From positions 1 to 64,000 of the forward strand of contig JBKBUF010000014.1 of assembly GCA_046290815.1 (NCBI GenBank): a stretch of 64,000 nt of DNA, written 5' to 3'. The DNA is from JBKBUF01 sp046290815. Its GTDB lineage: Bacteria; Bacteroidota; Bacteroidia; Cytophagales; Cytophagaceae. A program made the position numbers and the translations under genes. The notes below the pieces were generated by a model. The model was not told where the DNA came from, ran no database searches, and worked only from the letters and a program-made list of their open reading frames with translations. This document shows positions 9,193 to 17,346 of this stretch, in pieces (the first letter of the stretch is position 1; each line of letters begins with the position of its first letter).

Positions 9193-10081
9193 CCCTTACC
9201 ACCTCCTCACATATCCGATGTGTTTCCAATGCATCGTACATCCCTATTTCCGATTCTTTGTTTTCCATTACAGATTTCAGGAAAGAATCTACAATTTGCT
9301 CAAATCCTCTTTTGCATAGTACAGGTTCCCAATCACCGGTGCCAAAATGAGTGGTATTCTTATTTGTCAGTTGAAATGATTCATTTACATTCAACACTTC
9401 ACGTTTTTCTCCTGGAGAAAATACTTCCAGCTTTTCCTGAACGGCTCCTGAGTCTCTGTTCATAATACCAATTGCAGTACAACCATTATTGCTTAGTAAT
9501 TGCACCACTACATGATGCAACAAACCGTTTTCTTTCCTTCCGTTTACTATTAAATTATCAATCGGATAAGGGAATAGGTACCTAAGTGTATCCACCACGT
9601 GAATAAAATCATCAAAGACAAATGTACGAACATCTGCAGGAAGCTTTATCCTGTTCTTCTGCATCACAATCATATTAATGTCCTGAATGCTTTTAAGACT
9701 TTTGTATACAGGAGCAAATCTCCTGTTAAATCCTGTCATCAATACCAAGTTTCTGCTTCCGGCAAGTTCGGTAAGTTTTTTAACCGAATCGAATTGAAAT
9801 GTAATAGGTTTGTCAACATACACATGAATATTCTTGTTAAGCAGTTGCTCAATAATATCCTCATGCGCCGATGTGGCAGCGTGCACGAAGGCAGCTGAGA
9901 TGCCTTCTTCAATCATACTCTCCAGTGTTCTGTGAATGTTGCTGAATCGGTATTTTTCTGCAATTTCTTTTAGCTTAACTTCATTTCTGGTGTAAAGTGA
10001 TATCTCATGCTGCGTCTTGCTTATTACCGGCAGGTAAGCCTTTTCTGCTATATCGCCCAAGCCAATTAGTCCTATTTTCAT
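9179..10081 (-). CDS. Gfo/Idh/MocA family NAD(P)-dependent oxidoreductase
   Basis: The 300-residue protein begins with the Rossmann motif GLIGLGDIAEKAYLP (residues 4-18). At about residue 92 it has the family's conserved (E/D)KP motif as YVDKPIT, whose Lys contacts cofactor and substrate, followed by a typical GFNRRFAP. The C-terminal half fits the family's alpha/beta substrate domain but is short. Such enzymes act on sugars, inositols or related polyols; the substrate cannot be read from sequence. The gene is monocistronic, divergent from the GH9 cellulase at 10249 and convergent with the DinB-like gene. Confidence 0.85.
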   Translation of the reverse strand: MKIGLIGLGDIAEKAYLPVISKTQHEISLYTRNEVKLKEIAEKYRFSNIHRTLESMIEEGISAAFVHAATSAHEDIIEQLLNKNIHVYVDKPITFQFDSVKKLTELAGSRNLVLMTGFNRRFAPVYKSLKSIQDINMIVMQKNRIKLPADVRTFVFDDFIHVVDTLRYLFPYPIDNLIVNGRKENGLLHHVVVQLLSNNGCTAIGIMNRDSGAVQEKLEVFSPGEKREVLNVNESFQLTNKNTTHFGTGDWEPVLCKRGFEQIVDSFLKSVMENKESEIGMYDALETHRICEEVVRVLEC

Positions 10082-10248
10082 CCTTGATTAATTTCTTGCA
10101 AACATATACCTTTTCCTTTTTTGATCACAGCTAATTTTCTGTAAACCAGAAGTGAAAATTATTTTTTTATCCAATTTTATATTGGAAGGTTACAAAATTA
10201 AAGTTTCTGCGTATATAGGATATGTTAAACTAACTTCCTATTAAAACG

Positions 10249-13212
10249 ATGATTAAACATTTACAAAAAGTTTTTTTTTCTTCATTATTAATTTTTGGTT
10301 TTGTTCCTCACTCTTATTCTCAACACTTTACCACACCGGATTACAAGAAGGCCTTGTGGATGACCACCAGAATGTATGGCGGACAGCGATCAGGTGAGAA
10401 CAACTGGATGGTGCACAATCACCTTCCTACGGGTGTTCCAGAAGCCTTGAGAGGGAATTGTTTTATTGAGGATAAAGACATCGATGGTTATGATTTGTCC
10501 GGAGGCTGGCACGATTGCGGAGACCATGTGAAGTTTGGACAAACGGAGTTTTATTCTGCTTATATGCTTTTGAAAGGATATGCAGAGTTTAAAAGGGGGT
10601 ATGATGATTATTACTCTTATGCATACAATGGGTATAAAACTTCAGGTAACTGGAATTGGGAAGGCAATGGTCATGATCCTAATGGTATTCCTGATATCCT
10701 TGATGAGGTGAAACATGCAACAGACTTTTTTATCAAGTGTGCAAAAAACTCAAGTACATTTTACTATCAGGTGGGGCAGGGCGGGCCCGATCACGAGCAA
10801 TGGGTGACAGCAGTGAAGATGCAGACGCTATCAAAGTCACAGGGAGGTCAACCAAGAACGGTATATAAAAATCCTGCGGATGCTTCGATGGCATCTTTTT
10901 GCGGGGCGACACTGGCACTTATGTCGAGAATGTACAGAAAGTTTGATCCTGTGTATGCCGATCTATGTCTGCAACATGCTGTATATGCATATAACTATGC
11001 TAAAGCAAATCCTGGTGTAGCAGGAACAGGTGATGGCGGATTCTATGGTGCCAATGATAACTGGAAAGATGATTATGCAACTATGTGTGCTGAGCTATTC
11101 TGGGCAACGGGAAATACAGCGTATAAAACAGAAGCTCTTGCTTTCTCTATTGCGCATTCTCCAGGTATGGGCGCTGATATTTATGGAAAAAATTATGGTT
11201 TCGATTATTCTAATAATGGTGATATTGCTATTTACAACCTTGCTCTTCTTGGTAAAAGTGGGGCAGCAACGGTACTTAATTCCATTGTAAATACCCATTA
11301 TTTAGGCAATGTTCAGTCTGACGGGCAATTTAACGGCGGCAATACAAGCTGGGGTCCTCTGAGATATAATGCTAACACAGCTTTCATTGTTGCACTGTGG
11401 CAAAAACTGAATGGTACCGATAATAATGTTCATGCTTATATCTACAACAACATTGATTATATCCTTGGCAAGAATTCAGAGAATCTTTCTTTTATTGTTG
11501 GATTTGGTAGCAAGTCTCCTAAATTTCCTCACCATAGGAATATTTACCTTAGAGATGATAATCCCGGAGATGCAGTGAAACCTACGTTGACTATCCCTGC
11601 AAAAAATGCCCAGGCGGGAATATTAGTAGGAGGTACCAGAAGTGCTGGTTCATTTAATGACAACCTTGTTAACTATCAGCATACAGAAGGTGGAATAGAT
11701 TACAATGCCTGCCTTGTGGGAATTCTTGCTTACATTAATTCCAAACTTGCTCCGGTAGATACTAATAAATTCGGACATCCTGTTCCTGATCTTGGCAATG
11801 ACAGAACCATTTGCGGGGTATCTTCAGTTTTACTGGATTCTAAAATTCCTGTAGATGGGAAAAAAACTTTTGAATGGCTAAGAAACGGAGTAAGTGTAGT
11901 TGGACCTTCTACTAATGCTACTACTTACAATGCTACGACAGCCGGTGAGTATACCTGCATACTTGATTCGGCAGGTAAATGGGCAACTCAGGCCACAGTA
12001 AAAGTATTAGGTGTGTTGCCTGATGTAAATCTTGGTGCAGATAAAGAACTCTGCGACCCGGCATCTTTTATGCTGGATATAAATGTTACAGGATCCGGTA
12101 TTTCTTATGAATGGAGAAGGGACGGTGCTGTGATACCTAACGCCAACTCCAAAACCTACACGGTTTACAGTCCTGGTACATACAGGGGAACAATAAGTGC
12201 TTCCGGTTGTCCATCCAAATCCGATGATGTAGTGATTACTTCAAAGCTGCCAACTGCAGATCATGATACCATTTGTTCAGCCGGAAAGGTAAACTTGTCT
12301 GTTTCCGGAGCAGGAGGCCCTTTTGAATGGTACAATACAGCAACAGGCGGGTCTGCTGTTCATACAGGAACATCTTATAGCCCTACCATAAGCAGTTCAA
12401 GAACTTATTATGTAAGAGATGCAAGTAGTCTTGCCGTTACCGCAGGTCCTTCTTCGACAGGACATGGTTTATCTGGCCCGACTAATTCAGGTAGTGTTGG
12501 TATAAATTTTGCGGCCGAAAAAGCCTTCACAATTACGGAGTTTAAAATACTACCTTATGTTTACAGTTGCAATGGTGAAAATGTCACTGTCACTTATGAA
12601 TTGAAGCAGGGTAGCACAACGCTTGCCACCTATACCGCAACAGGTGTTCCCTGTACAGGTGTCCAGAGTTCAGCCCCTTTTAATACATTTTACACAATGG
12701 TATTTTCTACTCCAATAAATATCCCGGCACCGGGTGATTACCAGTTGATGCATTCGGGAGGTAATCAAATGGTGTGGTTTCAGTTTGGTGCAAACTATTC
12801 ATCTTTGGGTGCCACAGGAATAATGAATATTACAGGCGATACAAGGAGCGATCAGAATAATAGCTGGCCTGCTGTTTTTGATATAAAGATTCAGGCAGGA
12901 TCTAATTGTGCACGAACACCGGTATTTGCGATCATACAACCCGGACATCCTTCATGTACAGTGCTTGGATCCACTGATGTACGAGATGCACAAGCTGTAA
13001 TTATCTATCCGAACCCTTCCAATGATGCTTTCAGCATTTCTGCAAAAAATGCTAACCTGGTGAAGTTGTTTGATGAAATGGGACGAGAGGTGTTATCTTT
13101 TGATCCCGCAAAGCAAAGCAGGTTTGGGGAAGGTCTGGGATCAGGAATTTATCATGCAATTATTTACAATGACAATAAAGTCTTAAGCCAGCAAAACCTG
13201 GTAAAGCAGTAA
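10249..13212 (+). CDS. Secreted GH9 cellulase with Ig-like modules and T9SS sorting domain
   Basis: This 987-residue protein has a signal peptide (1-25) and then a GH9 catalytic domain that starts directly (about 27-495) without a CelD-type Ig domain. SGGWHDCGDHVKFG at 84-97 carries the water-activating pair Asp89/Asp92. HTEGGIDYN holds the proton donor Glu480. After it come two Ig-like modules (about 510-600 and 600-670), a further small module, a beta-sandwich region (about 725-890) and a T9SS type A sorting domain from YPNPSN to the end. The predicted role is endo- or processive hydrolysis of cellulose at the cell surface. The catalytic residues are intact. It is transcribed alone, with a strong hairpin terminator at 13323. 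Confidence 0.93.
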   Translation: MIKHLQKVFFSSLLIFGFVPHSYSQHFTTPDYKKALWMTTRMYGGQRSGENNWMVHNHLPTGVPEALRGNCFIEDKDIDGYDLSGGWHDCGDHVKFGQTEFYSAYMLLKGYAEFKRGYDDYYSYAYNGYKTSGNWNWEGNGHDPNGIPDILDEVKHATDFFIKCAKNSSTFYYQVGQGGPDHEQWVTAVKMQTLSKSQGGQPRTVYKNPADASMASFCGATLALMSRMYRKFDPVYADLCLQHAVYAYNYAKANPGVAGTGDGGFYGANDNWKDDYATMCAELFWATGNTAYKTEALAFSIAHSPGMGADIYGKNYGFDYSNNGDIAIYNLALLGKSGAATVLNSIVNTHYLGNVQSDGQFNGGNTSWGPLRYNANTAFIVALWQKLNGTDNNVHAYIYNNIDYILGKNSENLSFIVGFGSKSPKFPHHRNIYLRDDNPGDAVKPTLTIPAKNAQAGILVGGTRSAGSFNDNLVNYQHTEGGIDYNACLVGILAYINSKLAPVDTNKFGHPVPDLGNDRTICGVSSVLLDSKIPVDGKKTFEWLRNGVSVVGPSTNATTYNATTAGEYTCILDSAGKWATQATVKVLGVLPDVNLGADKELCDPASFMLDINVTGSGISYEWRRDGAVIPNANSKTYTVYSPGTYRGTISASGCPSKSDDVVITSKLPTADHDTICSAGKVNLSVSGAGGPFEWYNTATGGSAVHTGTSYSPTISSSRTYYVRDASSLAVTAGPSSTGHGLSGPTNSGSVGINFAAEKAFTITEFKILPYVYSCNGENVTVTYELKQGSTTLATYTATGVPCTGVQSSAPFNTFYTMVFSTPINIPAPGDYQLMHSGGNQMVWFQFGANYSSLGATGIMNITGDTRSDQNNSWPAVFDIKIQAGSNCARTPVFAIIQPGHPSCTVLGSTDVRDAQAVIIYPNPSNDAFSISAKNANLVKLFDEMGREVLSFDPAKQSRFGEGLGSGIYHAIIYNDNKVLSQQNLVKQ

Positions 13213-13265
13213 ATAAGTGTAAAGGTAGTATTGTATTAATTTGTTCAATTGATTTATTACGAAGT

Positions 13266-13281
13266 TTAACACTCTAACACT
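13266..13281. repeat. Two tandem octamers (ttaacact ctaacact)
   Basis: A short copy of the octamer repeat family, located 54 bp after the GH9 stop and upstream of the intrinsic terminator. Confidence 0.5.
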
Positions 13282-13322
13282 AAAGTCCTACAAATCCTGT
13301 TTGCGTCTCAAGGAAAAACGGG

Positions 13323-13357
13323 GCCGTTTCAACTTTGAAACGGCTTTCGTTTTTTTA
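13323..13357 (+). terminator. Rho-independent terminator of the GH9 gene
   Basis: GCCGTTTCA (13323-13331) pairs perfectly with TGAAACGGC (13336-13344) across a 4-nt loop, followed by TTTCGTTTTTTT. It lies 110 bp after the cellulase stop and before the dps promoter. Confidence 0.85.
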
Positions 13358-13400
13358 ATCAGGTATCAATAAAATCTATATTGTTATAGAAATTATCATT

Positions 13401-13431
13401 TTGCCGGGATCAAACCGGGAGACTATATTTG
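13401..13431 (+). promoter_or_regulatory. Bacteroidota-type promoter of dps with direct repeats in the spacer
   Basis: TTG (13401-13403) and TATATTTG (13424-13431) match the TTG/TAnnTTTG consensus of Bacteroidota primary sigma factors with a 20-nt spacer. The spacer holds a direct repeat CCGGGA at 13404 and 13415 (11-bp period), a possible operator. The start codon is 37 bp downstream. Confidence 0.65.
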
Positions 13432-13468
13432 TGTTATTATCATTATTCAAATTTTTAATAGCAGATCT

Positions 13469-13942
13469 ATGGCAAATACTAACAGAATCGGAATCGAAAC
13501 AAGTAAAGCTGAGCAGCTTGCGGAGAAATTAAACCTCTTACTGGCTAACTACCAGGTTTTTTATATTAATACCAGAGGATTTCACTGGAATATTAAAGGC
13601 GAGAAGTTTTTTGAACTTCATTTAAAGTTTGAAGAATTGTATACAAACATACAAGAAAAAAACGATGAGATTGCAGAGCGTATATTAACCCTAGGGCAGA
13701 CGCCGGAGCATGCCTTTTCAGAATATTTAAAAATTGCGCAGATAAAGGAGACTGGAAAGATTTCCGATGGAAGGGCTGCCGTTGAAAATATTCTTCAATC
13801 TTTTAAGATCATCATTACCCTGCAAAGAGAAATAATGGATCTTGCAGATGAAGCTAATGATGAGGGTACAAATGCACTTATGAGCGATTATATCAGAGAA
13901 CAGGAAAAGCTTGTGTGGATGTATTCTGCTTATATGGGGTAG
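13469..13942 (+). CDS. dps: Dps-family ferritin-like DNA-protecting protein
   Basis: The 157-residue four-helix protein has the Dps intersubunit ferroxidase signature: the first-helix HWNIKG (His at about residue 40) and the following segment FEELYTNIQEKNDEIAERI, which supplies the acidic ligands. It would form dodecamers that oxidise Fe2+ with H2O2 and bind DNA under oxidative or stationary-phase stress. It is monocistronic, with the promoter at 13401-13431 and a long inverted octamer repeat after its stop, shared with the convergent USP gene. Confidence 0.9.
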   Translation: MANTNRIGIETSKAEQLAEKLNLLLANYQVFYINTRGFHWNIKGEKFFELHLKFEELYTNIQEKNDEIAERILTLGQTPEHAFSEYLKIAQIKETGKISDGRAAVENILQSFKIIITLQREIMDLADEANDEGTNALMSDYIREQEKLVWMYSAYMG

Positions 13943-13946
13943 AATC

Positions 13947-14018
13947 GTGTTAAGGTATTAAAGTGTTAAGGTTATTTATAAGCACCTTAACACTCTAACA
14001 CTTGAACACCCTAACACT
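13947..14018. repeat. Inverted octamer arrays between convergent dps and USP genes
   Basis: The left arm (gtgttaag, gtattaaa, gtgttaag at 13947-13970) is complementary to octamers on the right (ccttaaca, ctctaaca, cttgaaca, ccctaaca from 13985). The innermost 10 bp (AGTGTTAAGG with CCTTAACACT) pair perfectly, so either transcript could form a long hairpin. It probably serves as a bidirectional transcription end. The right arm reaches the USP stop codon. Confidence 0.65.
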
Positions 14019-14859
14019 ATAAATTCTCTCCTTCCAACCTGAATACCATCACAGGAATTGTTGTATGAGCAGTAACTTTTCTGGTAATGCTTTCAGAAAA
14101 TATCCTTGCTGCCCAGCTTCTGTTCCTGGTAGCCATTACCAAAAGATCTGGTTTTTCATCCTTTACAAAATTTTCTATACCATCATCAATTTGGTCATTT
14201 GTCACCGGTATGAATTTCAAATCAGGATAATCTATATGAGAAAGTAAAATATTATTGAATATTTTCTCAAACACCAGGTGCCGGTCCTCCATTACATTAA
14301 TAACCTTTATTTCCGGATTTAACTTTCCGAAAAGATTTGTAACCTGTTTTAGTGCATTAAGATCTGAGTCATGGAAATCGCTGGCATAGACAATCTTTTC
14401 CATATTGTGAAAAACACAATGATCAGGTACAATTATCAAAGGACAAATTAACTTGCCCAACACCTTACCGGTATTACTTATCTGGAAAATGTCATCCAGA
14501 ACAGACACATCTTTGCTACCCATTACAACCAGGTCATATTTATCTTCGGAGGCAATACTTTTGATGGTTTCATTTACCAAACCTTCAGCAGATATAAAGC
14601 TAACCGGAGTTGAAGGGCTGACCATACTGACTATTCGCTTAAATTCATTAAAATTTGTTTGAACGGAATCGTGGGATTCTGCGATTTCAAAAGTTAAAGC
14701 ATCAATTGGCAAATCACTTACTATGAGTGGCTGTTGATGTACATGCAGCAAAGTTATTTTCGCATTGATTTTTACAGCAAGCTCAGCCGCATAAATCACG
14801 GCATTGCGTGAATTTGATGAAAAATCCGTTGGGCATAATATTTTGCAGGTCGTGTTCAT
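14017..14859 (-). CDS. Tandem universal stress protein (UspA family)
   Basis: The 280-residue protein contains two UspA folds (about 1-145 and 150-280). The start at 14859 (ATG) is chosen because it is followed at once by the USP beta-1 strand CKILCPTDFS. An upstream extension exists only from a TTG. The ATP-binding loops are degenerate in both halves, so nucleotide binding is uncertain. A TAGATTTG -7 element (14877-14884) and an FNR-like palindrome (14930-14943) precede it, suggesting induction at low oxygen. It sits 84 bp downstream of the DUF2490 gene on the same strand. Confidence 0.85.
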   Translation of the reverse strand: MNTTCKILCPTDFSSNSRNAVIYAAELAVKINAKITLLHVHQQPLIVSDLPIDALTFEIAESHDSVQTNFNEFKRIVSMVSPSTPVSFISAEGLVNETIKSIASEDKYDLVVMGSKDVSVLDDIFQISNTGKVLGKLICPLIIVPDHCVFHNMEKIVYASDFHDSDLNALKQVTNLFGKLNPEIKVINVMEDRHLVFEKIFNNILLSHIDYPDLKFIPVTNDQIDDGIENFVKDEKPDLLVMATRNRSWAARIFSESITRKVTAHTTIPVMVFRLEGENL

Positions 14860-14876
14860 TGTTCTTATATTTAATA

Positions 14877-14884
14877 CAAATCTA
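14877..14884 (-). promoter_or_regulatory. -7 element TAGATTTG of the USP promoter
   Basis: It matches TAnnTTTG exactly, 18 bp upstream of the chosen ATG. There is no TTG at the usual -33 distance, as expected for an activator-dependent promoter. Confidence 0.5.
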
Positions 14885-14929
14885 GAATCTAAATGGGAGA
14901 GAAGGATATGACCTCTGCCGCCATGGATC

Positions 14930-14943
14930 ATGATTTTGGTCAA
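14930..14943 (-). promoter_or_regulatory. FNR/CRP-like box (TTGACCAAAATCAT) before the USP gene
   Basis: It matches TTGAT-N4-ATCAA at 8 of 10 defined positions. It is centred 56 bp upstream of the -7 element, the same spacing as at the ccoI, ccoS and DUF2267 promoters. Confidence 0.5.
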
Positions 14944-15723
14944 TTATTTTAACTGATTGAAAACATTATAGAAAGAAAGGCTTAAATAAATGATATGGAT
15001 CAGGTTGAACTCTTTTCCTGATCTAAGCATTTCCTGGTTGATCATATAGCCAGCTACAATTTCTCTGTTTTCCAATCCATTGTACTTTAAAGCAAGCATT
15101 GTCCTGTTATGATCAAAAATGTTGGATTGAATATATTTTCCTAATGATAAGAAAACTTCATTTTGGAAAATCAGGCCTGTAGATTCAGTAAGGCTTTTTT
15201 CCAATCTTAGCATATATCTGATTCTCCATTCATGCCATGCTTCATCCCTCTTTTCTGTCTTTCTTCTGTATCTGTACTCAAAACCGTACCTGTTGCAAAT
15301 TTTTATTTTCCCCGATTCATTTTTTTGTTCATATCGGACCGAGGGACGAAATTCTTCCTGCGGTTCTTCAATAAAGCTCCAACCATCATCAGAAAGTGGT
15401 ACTTCATGTACATACATGAAAGGAGAAAAAGAAATAACCGAATTTCCTGTCCGATAGTTTAGCCACAATCTGTAAGCCTGATATTGATAGGCTTTAGCAA
15501 TTTGAAAATACTTATTATTTACGCTTTGCCTCCGGTGCTGAACGTCAGAACTTAATTCAAAATTCGTATTCCGCACCCTTTTTGAAAGGCTTAAATTCAA
15601 CCAGAGTTGACTATGATGATTATATTTTCTTTCCGTCGGTTCCGGCTGAGCTAATCCATTTAAACAAGTAAACATGGTAAGTGCTTGTATAAGGTATAGG
15701 AACTTTAGTAATTGACTGTTCAT
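14944..15723 (-). CDS. DUF2490 domain protein, predicted outer-membrane barrel
   Basis: The 259-residue protein has a signal peptide (about 1-25, ending GLAQ). It then shows the DUF2490 pattern: an N-terminal LWLNLSLSKRV strand, conserved sfsPFmY and a central EEFRPSVRYEQK. DUF2490 proteins are found almost only in Bacteroidota and look like small outer-membrane beta-barrels; their function is unknown. The gene is divergent from the bestrophin gene (43 bp between starts) and upstream of the USP. Confidence 0.8.
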   Translation of the reverse strand: MNSQLLKFLYLIQALTMFTCLNGLAQPEPTERKYNHHSQLWLNLSLSKRVRNTNFELSSDVQHRRQSVNNKYFQIAKAYQYQAYRLWLNYRTGNSVISFSPFMYVHEVPLSDDGWSFIEEPQEEFRPSVRYEQKNESGKIKICNRYGFEYRYRRKTEKRDEAWHEWRIRYMLRLEKSLTESTGLIFQNEVFLSLGKYIQSNIFDHNRTMLALKYNGLENREIVAGYMINQEMLRSGKEFNLIHIIYLSLSFYNVFNQLK

Positions 15724-15766
15724 TGCAGGATTAACAATTTATTTTACCAACTGTTTTATAAATAGT

Positions 15767-16675
15767 ATGATAATAAACAGAGCCGTACCGATTAGATTTA
15801 TTTTTCATAAGATAAGAACTGAGATTATTTTGCTGACGATATTTTCTACGCTCATTTATTTTTTGAAAAATATTCTGCACTTATGGGAGGTCTCTATGCC
15901 ATTGACAATACCTGCTATACTTGGTACCGCTATATCGCTTCTGCTTGGATTCAGGACCAACCAGTCATATGAACGATGGTGGGAAGCTCGTAAGGTATGG
16001 GGTGGAATTGTAAATGATTCACGAGCGCTTTTAAGGCTTATTCTCACATTTACTGATGCGGTGAATGCAGATGATGAAATGAAGATGGTAATCAGGAAAA
16101 TTGGCTTAAGGCAAATTGGATGGTGTTATTCATTGGGAAGAGCATTGCGTGGTCTGGAGCATATAAGTGAAGTGAAAAAATACATTAATGAAAAAGAGCT
16201 TGAAGAAGTAATCAGGCATGACAATATACCCAATGCTTTGCTTATACAGCATTCCAGAGATATAAATGAGCTATACAAAAAGGGAAAAATCAATAAGTTC
16301 CAACAAATAGAAATAGAAGGAATTATAACAAGATTATGTGATTATATGGGCATGAGTGAAAGAATTAAAAACACGGTATTTCCGGGAACTTACAGCCTGT
16401 TTATTCACATATTTCTGTACCTGTTTATTTTTATACTTCCTTTCGGACTTATCGATCAGTTTGGTCTCGTTGAGATTCCGTTAGTAACTGCTATTGGCAC
16501 TGCTTTTTTTCTGATAGAGAAAACCGCAATACAAATGCAGGATCCTTTCGAAAACAGACCTACAGATACCTCGGTAACTGCAATATCGAGAACAATAGAA
16601 ATAAATTTAAGACAAATGATAAAGGATAGTGAGGTGCCGGAGAAAATTAAACCGGAATCGTTTTATATTCTTTAG
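15767..16675 (+). CDS. Bestrophin-family (YneE/RFP-TM) anion channel
   Basis: The 302-residue membrane protein has the bestrophin features: an N-terminal helix, the GFRTNQSYERWWEARKVWG motif at about residues 61-79 and a later pair of hydrophobic helices (about 205-250). A conserved DPFENRPTDT acidic cluster at about 262-271 corresponds to the Ca2+-clasp region in eukaryotic members. Bacterial homologues form pentameric ion channels; eukaryotic ones conduct chloride or bicarbonate. The carbonic anhydrase gene follows 34 bp downstream on the same strand, which fits a bicarbonate-related role (inference). Confidence 0.9.
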   Translation: MIINRAVPIRFIFHKIRTEIILLTIFSTLIYFLKNILHLWEVSMPLTIPAILGTAISLLLGFRTNQSYERWWEARKVWGGIVNDSRALLRLILTFTDAVNADDEMKMVIRKIGLRQIGWCYSLGRALRGLEHISEVKKYINEKELEEVIRHDNIPNALLIQHSRDINELYKKGKINKFQQIEIEGIITRLCDYMGMSERIKNTVFPGTYSLFIHIFLYLFIFILPFGLIDQFGLVEIPLVTAIGTAFFLIEKTAIQMQDPFENRPTDTSVTAISRTIEINLRQMIKDSEVPEKIKPESFYIL

Positions 16676-16709
16676 TTGTTAATAATAGGGTGGATTCAAT
16701 AATAGAGTT

Positions 16710-17339
16710 ATGAGAACATTAACAAAAGAAACACAAAAAACACTTACGCCTGTTAAAGCATTGGAACTTTTAAAAGAAGGTAATAAGAGGTTTATTCAGA
16801 ATCTGAGAATAAACAGAAATCTGTTACATCAGGTGAATGAGACATCTGAAGGGCAATATCCGTTTGCTGTTATTCTTAGCTGCATAGATTCAAGAACTTC
16901 AGCAGAGTTAATATTTGATCAGGGGCTAGGAGATATTTTCAGTGTTCGTATTGCAGGTAATATACTTAATAAAGACATATTGGGAAGTATGGAGTTTGCC
17001 TGTAAAGTGGCCGGAGCAAAGCTTATACTTGTTTTAGGTCATACCAATTGCGGTGCCATTGTAGGGGCATGCAATCATGTTGATCTGGGCAATCTGACAT
17101 ATCTGCTCAATAAAATACAGCCTGCCATTGAAATGGAGCATGAAACTTATGAAAACCGCGACGGAAGTAATCCTCAATTTGTAAGGAATGTCACCATTAA
17201 CAATGTAATTCTTAATGTCAAAGAAATCAGATCTCAGAGCAAAATACTTGCAGAGATGGAATTTAATGGAGAAATAATGATAGCGGGTGGCATGTACGAT
17301 GTACAATCCGGCAATGTAGATTTTATTGAAGATTTATAA
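16710..17339 (+). CDS. Beta-class carbonic anhydrase
   Basis: The 209-residue protein has all the zinc and catalytic residues of the beta class: Cys58-x-Asp60-x-Arg62 (SCIDSR) and His111-x2-Cys114 (LGHTNCGA). It interconverts CO2 and bicarbonate. No signal peptide is present, so it is cytoplasmic. Close coupling to the upstream bestrophin gene suggests a CO2/bicarbonate handling pair. It converges on the MATE gene with only 7 bp between stops. Confidence 0.95.
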   Translation: MRTLTKETQKTLTPVKALELLKEGNKRFIQNLRINRNLLHQVNETSEGQYPFAVILSCIDSRTSAELIFDQGLGDIFSVRIAGNILNKDILGSMEFACKVAGAKLILVLGHTNCGAIVGACNHVDLGNLTYLLNKIQPAIEMEHETYENRDGSNPQFVRNVTINNVILNVKEIRSQSKILAEMEFNGEIMIAGGMYDVQSGNVDFIEDL

Positions 17340-17346
17340 GGTACAA

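Noticed and set aside
14859..14943. N-terminal 28-residue extension of the USP protein
   Set aside because: It needs a TTG start, covers the FNR-like box and the -7 element, and precedes the natural USP first strand.
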